From assembly GCA_036265915.1 (NCBI GenBank), contig DATAOC010000019.1, positions 38,323 through 102,322 of the forward strand: 64,000 bases of DNA, read 5' to 3'. This stretch comes from AR12 sp036265915. Its GTDB lineage: Bacteria; Methylomirabilota; Methylomirabilia; Rokubacteriales; CSP1-6. A program made the translations under genes and the position numbers. The notes under the pieces are model-generated. The model was not told where the DNA came from and made no database searches. It was given only the letters and a program-made list of their open reading frames with translations. This document shows positions 1-7,720 of this stretch, in pieces; within the stretch, counting starts at the first letter, position 1; every line of letters starts with the position of its first letter.

Positions 1-1
1 C

Positions 2-673
2 GCGGAGACGCTGACGGCCGACGCGATTGTCGTCGGCGCCGGGCGCGCGCCCAACGTCGAGGACCTCGGCCTCGCCGCCGCCGGCGTGGAGTTCGACGCC
101 CGTCACGGCGTTCGGGTCGACGACCGGCTGCGCACGTCGAATCGCCGGATCTTCGCCGCCGGGGACGTCTGCTCGGACCACCGCTTCACTCACAACTCGG
201 ATGCCCAGGCGCGTATCGTGGTCCGGAACGCGCTCTTCTTCGGCCGGGCCCGGGCGAGCGCGCTGACGCTGCCGTGGTGTACGTATACCGATCCGGAGGT
301 CGCCCACGTCGGACTCTCCGCGCGCGACGCCGAGGCCCGGGGCATCCGCGTGCGCACGTACGTGCGCGCGCTGGCCGACGTCGACCGCGCCCGCCTCGAC
401 GGCGAGACGGACGGCTTCGTGAAGATCCACGTGCGCCCCGGCTCCGATCGCATCGTGGGCGGCATCGTCGTCGCCCGTCACGCGGGGGAGATCGTGTCCG
501 CGCTGACCATGGCCATCGGCCATCGCATCGGCCTCGCGCGCCTCGCGAACGTCATCCATCCCTATCCGACACAGGCGGAGGCGATCCGTGCGCTCGGCGA
601 TGCCTACAACCGCGAGCGGCTGACGCCGTGGACGAAGCGCGCGCTGCGCGCCTGGTTCGCCGCCCGGCGCTAG
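2..673 (+). CDS. MerA-like pyridine nucleotide-disulfide oxidoreductase, C-terminal part (5' truncated)
   Basis: Only the last 223 residues are in the window; the N-terminal FAD domain and any redox-active cysteine pair lie upstream. Visible are the GAGRAPN loop (about residues 12-18 of the fragment), the FAD-binding IFAAGDV motif (50-56) and the C-terminal dimerisation domain with the catalytic-type HPYPTQAE stretch (His186, Glu193 of the fragment). This tail is typical of FAD enzymes annotated as mercuric reductase-like, which move electrons from NAD(P)H to a disulfide or metal substrate in the cytoplasm. The stop is followed after one base by the DUF3047 gene, so an operon is likely. The exact substrate cannot be told without the N-terminus. 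Confidence 0.85.
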   Translation, partial: AETLTADAIVVGAGRAPNVEDLGLAAAGVEFDARHGVRVDDRLRTSNRRIFAAGDVCSDHRFTHNSDAQARIVVRNALFFGRARASALTLPWCTYTDPEVAHVGLSARDAEARGIRVRTYVRALADVDRARLDGETDGFVKIHVRPGSDRIVGGIVVARHAGEIVSALTMAIGHRIGLARLANVIHPYPTQAEAIRALGDAYNRERLTPWTKRALRAWFAARR

Positions 674-674
674 C

Positions 675-1418
675 GTGGCGGCTGCGGTGCGCGTCGGTGT
701 GCTCGTGGTGGCGGTGGCGGTGATGGTGCACGCCATCGTCGCGGCCGGCGCTCCGCTGGTGGAGGTCGGACGGTTCAGCGCCCCCGCGGCTCCGGACGCG
801 CTACCGCCCGGCTGGGAGCCGCTCGCGTTCAGGAGCGTCGCGCGGCACACGGAGTACCGGGTCGTGCGCGACGGCGACGGCTGGGTGCTGAGGGCGACCA
901 GCGACGCCAGCGCGTCGGCGCTGTACCGTCGCCTCGATGTCGATGCGGCCGCCTATCCCCGGCTGACGTGGCGGTGGAAGGTCGACAACGTCGTCGCCAC
1001 GGCCGACGCGCGGCGAAAGACGGGCGATGATTACGCCGCGCGCGTCTACGTCGTCTTTCGATACGACGCGGCGCGGGCGACGACGTGGGAGCGGACGATG
1101 TATCGTGCCTACCGGCTCGTCTACGGGACCGATCCGCCCGCGAGCGCCATCAACTATGTCTGGGACAATCGCCTGCCGCCCGGCACGGCGCTCGACAATG
1201 CGTACACGAGCCGCGCGAAGATGCTCGTGCTGCGCAGCGGCACGGCCGAGATCGGGCGCTGGGTGACCGAGACGCGCAACGTGCTGGACGACTATCGCCG
1301 GCTGATCGGCGGCGACCCGCCCCGCATCGCGGCCGTGGCCGTGATGACCGACACCGACGACACCGGTGAGCGGGCGACCGCCTGGTACGACGCCATCGCG
1401 TTCCTTCCGCCGGAGTGA
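675..1418 (+). CDS. DUF3047 family exported protein
   Basis: A 247-residue protein with a GTG start one base after the preceding stop. An N-terminal hydrophobic segment (about residues 5-25) looks like a signal peptide or anchor. The body matches the DUF3047 pattern as I know it: a beta-rich domain with LTWRWKVD followed by KTGDDYAARVYVVF, and later INYVWDN. The family has no established reaction; it is usually predicted to be periplasmic. It sits between a MerA-like flavoenzyme and the paired rSAM/selenodomain-associated transferases, a neighbourhood that suggests a shared but unknown pathway. Family assignment is from motif memory, function unknown. Confidence 0.8.
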   Translation: MAAAVRVGVLVVAVAVMVHAIVAAGAPLVEVGRFSAPAAPDALPPGWEPLAFRSVARHTEYRVVRDGDGWVLRATSDASASALYRRLDVDAAAYPRLTWRWKVDNVVATADARRKTGDDYAARVYVVFRYDAARATTWERTMYRAYRLVYGTDPPASAINYVWDNRLPPGTALDNAYTSRAKMLVLRSGTAEIGRWVTETRNVLDDYRRLIGGDPPRIAAVAVMTDTDDTGERATAWYDAIAFLPPE

Positions 1419-1421
1419 GCG

Positions 1422-2111
1422 ATGCGCCTGTCCATCATCATCCCCGCGCTCGATGAGCGCGCGAACCTCGCGCGCCTGCTGCCCGAGCTGCTGGCGCGCG
1501 AGCCGGACGCCGAGCTCATCGTGGTGGACGGCGGCAGCACGGACGACAGCCACGCCGTGGTGGCCCGCGTCGCCGGTGTGCGATGGGTGCGCAGCGCGCC
1601 CGGGCGCGCGCGCCAGATGAACGCCGGCGTCGCCGCCGCGCACGGTGACGTGCTGCTGTTCCTGCACGCGGATACCGCGCTGCCCGACGGGGCCGGTCGC
1701 GCCATCCGTGCCGCGCTGGCCGACCCGGCGGTCGTGGCGGGGCGATTCGACGTCCGGCTCGACAGCCGGCGGCCGCTGCTCCGCGTGGTCGCGTGGATGA
1801 TGAACCGCCGGTCGCGACTCACGGGCATCTCCACCGGCGATCAGGCGATCTTCGTGCGCCGCGCGGTGTTCGACGCGCTCGGCGGCTACGCGGACATCCC
1901 TCTGATGGAGGACGTGGAGCTCACGCGCCGCCTGAAGCGGCGCGGTCGGCTGGCCGCGCTGCCACTGCGGGTCACCACCTCCGCGCGCAAGTGGGAGCGC
2001 GAGGGCGCGATCCGGACGATCGTGCTCATGTGGTCGCTTCGCCTGTGCTACGCGCTCGGCGTGGCGCCCGCCCGCCTGCACCGCTGGTACTACGGGGCGC
2101 GCCGTGACTAG
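1422..2111 (+). CDS. GT2-family transferase, rSAM/selenodomain-associated type 2 (TIGR04283-like)
   Basis: A 229-residue GT-A fold glycosyltransferase. The N-terminus carries the nucleotide-sugar binding strand (LSIIIPALDE), then VVDGGSTDDS at about residues 37-46, the Asp-rich LHADTALP (about 82-89) and the acceptor-loop MEDVELTRRLKRRG (about 162-175). These features match the small cytoplasmic transferases called rSAM/selenodomain-associated transferase 2, renamed in databases as arsenosugar biosynthesis glycosyltransferases. It starts with ATG three bases after the DUF3047 gene and overlaps the next gene by 8 bases, so the pair is probably co-translated. Donor and acceptor are not visible from sequence. 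Confidence 0.88.
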   Translation: MRLSIIIPALDERANLARLLPELLAREPDAELIVVDGGSTDDSHAVVARVAGVRWVRSAPGRARQMNAGVAAAHGDVLLFLHADTALPDGAGRAIRAALADPAVVAGRFDVRLDSRRPLLRVVAWMMNRRSRLTGISTGDQAIFVRRAVFDALGGYADIPLMEDVELTRRLKRRGRLAALPLRVTTSARKWEREGAIRTIVLMWSLRLCYALGVAPARLHRWYYGARRD

Positions 2112-2817
2112 CGCGGCGCGCGCGGTGATCGCCGTCATGGCGAAGGCACCGCGCCCGGGACGCGTCAAGACGCGGCTGTCACCAGCGCTCTCCCGCGTCG
2201 CCGCCGCGCGTCTGGCGCGCGCGCTCTTGCTCGACACACTCGACACGGTGAGGCAGGTCCGCGGCGTACACCGCGTGGTGCTGTACGCTCCGCGACGCTC
2301 GCGCGCGTCGTTCAGGCAGCTCGCGGGCGACTTCGAGCCGATCGCGCAGCGCGCCGGTGATCTGGGACGCCGCCTGGCCCTGGCCTTCCGCGACTTGCAC
2401 GCGCTCGGCCGGGGGCCGGTCGTCGTCATCGGCGGCGATGCGCCGGCGCTTCCGGCCGCCGTCCTCACGCGGGCGATCCGCGTGCTCGCCGACGGCCGCC
2501 ACGGTGCCGTTCTCGGCCCCAGCGCCGATGGCGGCTACTACTTGATCGGCTCGCGCCGCCCGTGCGCGGCGCTCTTCCGCGGCATCGCGTGGAGCTCGCC
2601 CGCCGTCTTCTCGCAGACGCTCGCCCGCGCACGGCGGCAGCGGCTTGCCGTCGCCGTCCTGCCGCGATGGTGGGACGTCGACACGCCGGCCGATGTCGAG
2701 CGCTTGAGGCGATGGCTGGCCGCTCATCCCACGCGGCTGCCACACACGCGTCGCTGCCTGCGAGCGCTCGGCGTGACACCGGCGCGGCGTCATTCCGTCA
2801 GGGATGCGACACGATGA
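2104..2817 (+). CDS. DUF2064 nucleotidyl/glycosyltransferase-like, rSAM/selenodomain-associated type 1 (TIGR04282-like)
   Basis: A 237-residue protein with a GTG start overlapping the upstream transferase by 8 bases. The N-terminal MAKAPRPGRVKTRLSP is the diagnostic motif of the DUF2064/TIGR04282 family, a GT-A-like fold related to molybdopterin/CTP nucleotidyltransferases. IGGDAPALP (about residues 102-110) is the metal-binding Asp loop and LGPSADGGYYLIG (about 138-150) the second conserved block; the tail has the WWDVDTPADVERLRRWL helix. The type 1 and type 2 transferases are commonly adjacent, as here. The C-terminal 30 residues are Arg-rich and poorly conserved in style. Substrate unknown. 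Confidence 0.88.
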   Translation: MTSAARAVIAVMAKAPRPGRVKTRLSPALSRVAAARLARALLLDTLDTVRQVRGVHRVVLYAPRRSRASFRQLAGDFEPIAQRAGDLGRRLALAFRDLHALGRGPVVVIGGDAPALPAAVLTRAIRVLADGRHGAVLGPSADGGYYLIGSRRPCAALFRGIAWSSPAVFSQTLARARRQRLAVAVLPRWWDVDTPADVERLRRWLAAHPTRLPHTRRCLRALGVTPARRHSVRDATR

Positions 2818-2932
2818 CGCCTGCGGTGCATGTGGCAGCGGCGTGCGCCGCGGCCACCGGCGGCACTCGCGTCAGCTCGGGCACGTGTGATGCACGTTCG
2901 TATGACGAGAGGTGTTAGAGGGAGGAAGGAAG

Positions 2933-3751
2933 ATGGACAGAGGTAATCGCTACCGCGATCCCGGCGTGCGCGACACCATCGCGTGGGCCAGCGGGATCAC
3001 GTTCCTGGCTGGGCTGTGGCTCATCGTGTCGTCGTTCCTGTTCGGGCCCTTCGCGGGCGCGGGCGGCGGGTCGTGGAACAGCCTGATCGTCGGCATCGTC
3101 ATCGCCGTACTGGCCGCCTGGCGTGCGACCGCGGCCTTCGACGCACCGGGTCTCAGCGGCATCAACGCCGTGCTCGGAGCCTGGATGATCGCGGCGCCGT
3201 TCGTGCTGGCGTACATGGATAATCCGGGCCGCGCGTGGAGCTCGATCATCGCCGGGTTCATCATCGTCATCTCGGCGACGCAGAGCGCGACGGCGCTGCC
3301 CGAATCCGAGCACGAAACGTACACGACCCGGTCGGCCTATGACGCCGCGACATCGCCGTCCCGGCTCTTCCCGTACATGTGGCCATACGCTTACGGCGGC
3401 TCCGCCTTCGGCCCCGCCGGATGGCCGCCGGAGGGGACCCAGGGATGGCGCCGCGAGGACGTCGGTGCGCCCGGTCAGTACCGCGGACGCGGACCGCGCG
3501 GCTGGCGGAGGACCGACGAGCAGATCCACCAGGCGATCGCCGAACGGATGGCGGACAACGCGGATCTCGACGCCAGCGAGATCGACATGGACGTGCGCGA
3601 TGGCATCGTCACGCTCCGTGGCGCCGTCAGCAGCCGGTCGACGAAGCGGCTGGCGGAGGACATCGCCGAGTCGGTCGGCGGCGTGGAGGACGTGCGGAAC
3701 GAGATCCGCGTACGCGGCGATCGCGCGCCGGGAGTGCGGCGCGCGGCGTGA
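2933..3751 (+). CDS. SPW-repeat membrane protein with C-terminal BON domain
   Basis: A 272-residue protein. The start is set at the ATG preceded by GAGGGAGGAAGG, a strong ribosome binding site; an upstream GTG (2912) would put that site inside the gene. Residues 1-120 hold about four membrane segments arranged as two SPW-type repeats (for example WASGITFLAGLWLIVS and LGAWMIAAPFVLAYMD). A Pro/Gly/Tyr-rich linker follows, then a BON domain (about 195-262: DEQIHQAIAERM, DIDMDVRDGIVTLRG-like strands, IRVRGD), a fold that binds phospholipid or peptidoglycan surfaces. A role in envelope stress is a guess from the domains. Joining SPW and BON in one chain is unusual in my experience. Confidence 0.8.
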   Translation: MDRGNRYRDPGVRDTIAWASGITFLAGLWLIVSSFLFGPFAGAGGGSWNSLIVGIVIAVLAAWRATAAFDAPGLSGINAVLGAWMIAAPFVLAYMDNPGRAWSSIIAGFIIVISATQSATALPESEHETYTTRSAYDAATSPSRLFPYMWPYAYGGSAFGPAGWPPEGTQGWRREDVGAPGQYRGRGPRGWRRTDEQIHQAIAERMADNADLDASEIDMDVRDGIVTLRGAVSSRSTKRLAEDIAESVGGVEDVRNEIRVRGDRAPGVRRAA

Positions 3752-3920
3752 CGCGGTCCTGGTCGGTGCGGCGCTCGGCGTCAGCGTGTCGTGAGCGCGA
3801 CATGATGACGCCGAACGGCCTCCGGCAGCCGCGAAAAACGCGGTGTTTCCGTCTGGCGCGCGGATTGCGACGGTGACCGGGCGACGGCGGCAGTGGTGAT
3901 CAGCACCTCGGCCGCCGGCG

Positions 3921-3967
3921 TTCGCGCGACCGCCGTATCTCGCACCCCCCTACGGCGGTCGCGCGAA
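3921..3967. terminator. Perfect 17-bp inverted repeat, probable bidirectional terminator
   Basis: Positions 3921-3937 and 3951-3967 are exact reverse complements (17 bp, mostly G/C) around a 13-base loop. The hairpin lies between two convergent genes, 18 bases past the stop of yejF on the minus strand. There is no T-run, which is common in high-GC genomes, so factor-independent termination is plausible but not proven. Confidence 0.6.
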
Positions 3968-3984
3968 TGTGGGTCTGCGCCGGC

Positions 3985-5595
3985 TCACGGTTCCTGATCC
4001 ACCGCCTCGAGGTCGAGCGCGGCGGCCAGGAGCGCACGCGTGTACGGCTCGCGCGGGGCCGCGAACAGCTGCTCGGTGGCGGCGCGCTCGACCACGCGGC
4101 CGTGTCGCAGCACCACGATCTCGTCGCTCATGGCGCGCACGACCTTCAGATCGTGGCTGATGAAGAGGTACGCGAGCCGGTGGCGTGCCTGCAGCTCCCG
4201 CAGCAGATCCACGATCTGGGCCTGGACCGACATGTCGAGGGCGGAGGTCGGCTCGTCGAGAACGACGAAGCGGGGTCGTAGCACCATGGCGCGCGCGATG
4301 GCGATTCGCTGGCGCTGCCCGCCCGAGAACTCGTGCGGATAGCGGTCGCGAAGCGCCGGATCGAGGCCGACCTCGGCGAGCGCCGCGTCGACGCGGTCAC
4401 GTCGCTCGGCGGCGGTGGCGCCGATGGAATGCACGCCCAGCCCCTCACCGACGATCTGCGCGATCGACATCCGCGGCGACAGCGCGCCGAACGGATCCTG
4501 AAAGACGACCTGCAGCTCGCGCCGTAGTGGCCGCACCTCGCGCGCGGACAGGCGCAGGAGATCGCGCCCGCCGGCCCGCACGCGGCCCTGGCAGGCCTGG
4601 AGTCGCACCATGGCCAGTCCGAGCGTCGTCTTGCCCGATCCGCTCTCGCCGACGACGCCCACCGTCTGTCCTTCACGGACCGCGAGGCTGACGCCATCGA
4701 CCGCCTTCACGTGGTCCACGACGCGCCTGAAGAGACCGCGGCGCACGGGAAACCAGACGCGGACGTCGTCGGCCTCGATGACGATCGGCGCGTCGGCACG
4801 CGGGGCGCGCGGCCGCGGCGCCGGCTCGGCGGCGAGGAGCCGCCGCGTGTAGGGATGACGGGCGTGCGTGAAAATTTGCTCCACCGGGCCGGCCTCGACG
4901 ATCTCGCCCGCCTGCATGACGGCGACGCGCTCCGCCATCTTGCGCACGACCGCGAGGTCGTGGGTGATCAGGAGCAGCGCCATGCCGAACTTCGCCTGCA
5001 AGCGGCGCAGGAGGTCGAGGATCTGCGCCTGGATCGTCACGTCGAGCGCCGTCGTCGGCTCGTCGGCGATGAGCAGGTCCGGCTCGTTGGCAAGTGCCAT
5101 GGCGATCATCACGCGCTGCCGCTGCCCACCGGAGAGCTGGTGCGGGTAAGCGTCCAGCCGGCGCTCGGCTTCCGGCAGCCCGACGAGGCGCAAGAGCTCG
5201 AGCGTCCGGGCACGCGCGGCCGGGCGCGACAGGCCGCGGTGGACGCGCAGCGTCTCGTTCACCTGCTTCTCGATGGTGTGCAGCGGATTGAGCGAGGTCA
5301 TCGGCTCCTGGAAGATCATGGCGACCCGATCCCCGCGGATGCGCTCCATGTCCGGCTCCGGGGCGCCGAGCAGCTCACGGTCCTGAAAGCGGATGCTGCC
5401 GGCCGGGTGACGGGCGCGCGGGTAGGGCAGGAGCTGCATGATCGACAGCGCCGTGACCGACTTGCCCGAGCCGCTCTCGCCGACGAGCGCCAGCGTCTCG
5501 CCCCGGTCCAGCGCGAACGACACTCCGCGCACGGCCGCCACCTCGCCGCCGTCAACGGCGAACGAGACGGCGAGATCCTGCACGGCAAGGAGCAT
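3985..5595 (-). CDS. yejF: Oligopeptide ABC transporter, tandem ATP-binding protein YejF
   Basis: A 536-residue cytoplasmic ATPase with two complete ABC domains fused in tandem. Domain 1 has Walker A GESGSGKS (39-46), signature LSGGQRQR (154-161) and Walker B LLIADEPTTALD. Domain 2 has Walker A GESGSGKT (316-323), FSGGQRQR and FVVLDEPTSALD. Both domains end with the oligopeptide-type HPYTRRLL / EPYTRALL tails. This fused form is the YejF arrangement of the YejABEF importer (microcin C and peptides in enterobacteria). The ATG overlaps the stop of the yejE gene by one base. It is the last gene of the operon and is followed by a perfect hairpin. Confidence 0.95.
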   Translation of the reverse strand: MLLAVQDLAVSFAVDGGEVAAVRGVSFALDRGETLALVGESGSGKSVTALSIMQLLPYPRARHPAGSIRFQDRELLGAPEPDMERIRGDRVAMIFQEPMTSLNPLHTIEKQVNETLRVHRGLSRPAARARTLELLRLVGLPEAERRLDAYPHQLSGGQRQRVMIAMALANEPDLLIADEPTTALDVTIQAQILDLLRRLQAKFGMALLLITHDLAVVRKMAERVAVMQAGEIVEAGPVEQIFTHARHPYTRRLLAAEPAPRPRAPRADAPIVIEADDVRVWFPVRRGLFRRVVDHVKAVDGVSLAVREGQTVGVVGESGSGKTTLGLAMVRLQACQGRVRAGGRDLLRLSAREVRPLRRELQVVFQDPFGALSPRMSIAQIVGEGLGVHSIGATAAERRDRVDAALAEVGLDPALRDRYPHEFSGGQRQRIAIARAMVLRPRFVVLDEPTSALDMSVQAQIVDLLRELQARHRLAYLFISHDLKVVRAMSDEIVVLRHGRVVERAATEQLFAAPREPYTRALLAAALDLEAVDQEP

Positions 5596-6617
5596 CAACG
5601 TACCTTGCGGGGATCGAAGGCGTCCCGGACCGCCTCGCCGACGAAGACGAGCAGCGAGAGCATGACCGCGAGCACCGCGAAGGCGGTGACGCCGAGCCAC
5701 GGTGCCTGGAGGTTGGTCTTGCCCTGCGCGAGGATCTCGCCGAGCGAGGCGGAGCCGGGCGGCAGGCCGAAGCCGAGGAAGTCGAGCGACGTGAGCGTGG
5801 TGATGGAGCCGTTCAGGATGAAGGGCAGGAACGTCAGGGTGGCCACCATGGCGTTCGGGAGCAGATGGCGACGCATGATCGCCGCGTTGCTGACGCCGAG
5901 GGCGCGCGCGGCTCGCACGTAATCCAGGTTGCGCGCGCGCAGGAACTCCGCGCGCACGACACCGACCAGCGTCATCCAGGAGAACAGCAGCATGAGGGCC
6001 AGCAGCCACCAGAAGTTCGGCTGCACGATGCTGGCGAGGATGATGAGCAGATAGAGCACGGGCAGGCCGGACCACACCTCGATGCCGCGCTGGAAGAGGA
6101 GGTCCACCCAGCCGCCGAAGTAGCCCTGCACGGCGCCGGCCGCCACGCCGATCAAGGATGCTCCCAGGGTCAGCGTCAGCCCGAACAGCACGGAGATGCG
6201 GAAGCCGTACACGAGGCGGGCCAGGAGATCGCGGCCGACGTCGTCGGTGCCCAGCCAGTGGCGCGCCGACGGCGCCGATGGCGCCGACCCTGGCAGCTGC
6301 CAATCGATGGTGTCGTACCGATAGGGCACCGGCGGCCACAGCATGAAGCCGTGCGCCTCGATGAGAGCGCGCACGGCCGGATCGCGATAGGCGGCCTCGG
6401 TGGGCAGCACGCCGCCGAACGCCGTCTCGGGATAGGCGCGCACGACGGGGACGTACAGCCGTCCGTCGTAGCGGACGAGAAGCGGGCGGTCATTGGCGAT
6501 GACCTCGGCGATCAGGGACAGCCCGAAGAGCACGAGGAAGACCCAGAGCGACCAGTGGCCGCGCCGGTTGGCGCGAAAGGCGGCCAGGCGCCGGCGCGTG
6601 AGCGGCGACAGCGTCAT
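5595..6617 (-). CDS. yejE: Oligopeptide ABC transporter permease YejE
   Basis: A 340-residue inner-membrane permease of the DppC/YejE type. After a first transmembrane helix (about residues 25-42) comes a long periplasmic loop containing RPLLVRYDGRLYVP, characteristic of YejE. The core has GTDDVGRDLLARLVYG (about 132-147), five further hydrophobic helices and the EAA loop around RAARALGVSNAAIMRRHLLPN, which docks on the ATPase. The ATG lies within the TGA of yejB (ATGA overlap) and the stop overlaps the ATG of yejF, so all three are translationally coupled. It works as the heterodimer partner of YejB. Confidence 0.95.
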   Translation of the reverse strand: MTLSPLTRRRLAAFRANRRGHWSLWVFLVLFGLSLIAEVIANDRPLLVRYDGRLYVPVVRAYPETAFGGVLPTEAAYRDPAVRALIEAHGFMLWPPVPYRYDTIDWQLPGSAPSAPSARHWLGTDDVGRDLLARLVYGFRISVLFGLTLTLGASLIGVAAGAVQGYFGGWVDLLFQRGIEVWSGLPVLYLLIILASIVQPNFWWLLALMLLFSWMTLVGVVRAEFLRARNLDYVRAARALGVSNAAIMRRHLLPNAMVATLTFLPFILNGSITTLTSLDFLGFGLPPGSASLGEILAQGKTNLQAPWLGVTAFAVLAVMLSLLVFVGEAVRDAFDPRKVR

Positions 6618-7720
6618 GTGTCGCGTCGCTCGAAGTCGATGCGAGGGTCGATGGCGACGTACGTGAGATCGGTGACGATGCCGAGGAGCAGACCGACCAG
6701 CGTGTAGATGTAGAGTGTGCCGAACATCACGGGGTAGTCGCGATTGACGGCTGCCTCGAACCCGAGCAGCCCGAGGCCGTCGAGCGAGAAGATGACCTCG
6801 ATCAGCAGCGCGCTCGTGAACAGGATGCCGACGAAGGCGCCCGGGAAGCCCGCCACCACGATCAGCATCGCGTTGCGGAAGACGTGTCCGTAGAGCACGC
6901 GCCGCCGTGTCAGGCCCTTGGCGCGCGCGGTGGCGACGTACTGGCGGTTGATCTCGTCGAGGAACGAGTTCTTGGTCAGCATGGCGAGCCCAGCGAATCC
7001 ACCCGCCACCATGGCCGTGACCGGCAGCACGAGGTGCCACAGATAATCCAGCAGACGGGCCGGCCACGACAGCATCGCCCACGTGTCCGAGGTGAGCCCG
7101 CGCAGCGGAAACCACTGCACGAACGAGCCGCCCGCGAAGAGCACGACGAGCAGGATCGCGAAGAGGAATCCGGGGATCGCGTAGCCGACGATGACGAGCG
7201 CGCTCGTCCACAGGTCGAACGGCGTGCCGTCGCGCGTGGCCTTCGCCACGCCGAGCGGGATCGACACCAGATAGACGAGCAGGGTGGTCCACAGCCCGAG
7301 CGAGATCGAGACGGGGAGCTTCTCCAGCAGCAGCCCGAGCACGGGCCGGTCGCGGTAGAAGCTCGTGCCCAGGTCGAAGACCGCGTAGTTCCGCATCATG
7401 GTGACGAACCGCACCCAGGCCGGCTTGTCGAAGCCGAACTGCTTCTCGAGCTGGCGGATGAGCTCGGGATCGACACCGCGGCTGGCGCGCGAGAGATTGT
7501 CATCGCCGCTCCCCGGCGATCGCCGCACGCCGCCGCCCGTCTCCCCGACGCCGGTGCTGCCGACGCGCGCGGTGGCGTCGGCGCCGTGACCGCGCAGCCG
7601 GGCGATCATGAGATCCACCGGACCGCCGGGCGCGGCCTGGACGATCAGGAAGTTGGCCAGCATGATGCCGATCAGCGTCGGGATGACGAGCAGCAGCCGC
7701 CGCGCGAGATAGGCGAGCAT
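6614..7720 (-). CDS. yejB: Oligopeptide ABC transporter permease YejB
   Basis: A 368-residue inner-membrane permease of the DppB type. MLAYLARRLLLVIPTLIGI is the usual first helix; the PGGPVD motif follows, then a Gly/Ser/Asp-rich low-complexity stretch (about 48-86) ahead of the conserved periplasmic block LEKQFGFDKPAW. Five more helices and the EAA loop TARAKGLTRRRVLYGHVFRN are present. YejB proteins carry an insertion at the low-complexity position, but its content here (repeated Gly, Ser and Asp) looks unconstrained. The stop overlaps the yejE start and the ATG overlaps the yejA stop. Confidence 0.94.
   Translation of the reverse strand: MLAYLARRLLLVIPTLIGIMLANFLIVQAAPGGPVDLMIARLRGHGADATARVGSTGVGETGGGVRRSPGSGDDNLSRASRGVDPELIRQLEKQFGFDKPAWVRFVTMMRNYAVFDLGTSFYRDRPVLGLLLEKLPVSISLGLWTTLLVYLVSIPLGVAKATRDGTPFDLWTSALVIVGYAIPGFLFAILLVVLFAGGSFVQWFPLRGLTSDTWAMLSWPARLLDYLWHLVLPVTAMVAGGFAGLAMLTKNSFLDEINRQYVATARAKGLTRRRVLYGHVFRNAMLIVVAGFPGAFVGILFTSALLIEVIFSLDGLGLLGFEAAVNRDYPVMFGTLYIYTLVGLLLGIVTDLTYVAIDPRIDFERRDT

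Noticed and set aside
801..2468. Open frame of 555 codons on the minus strand
   Set aside because: Antisense to DUF3047 and the transferases; Arg/Gly/Ala-rich with no motif.
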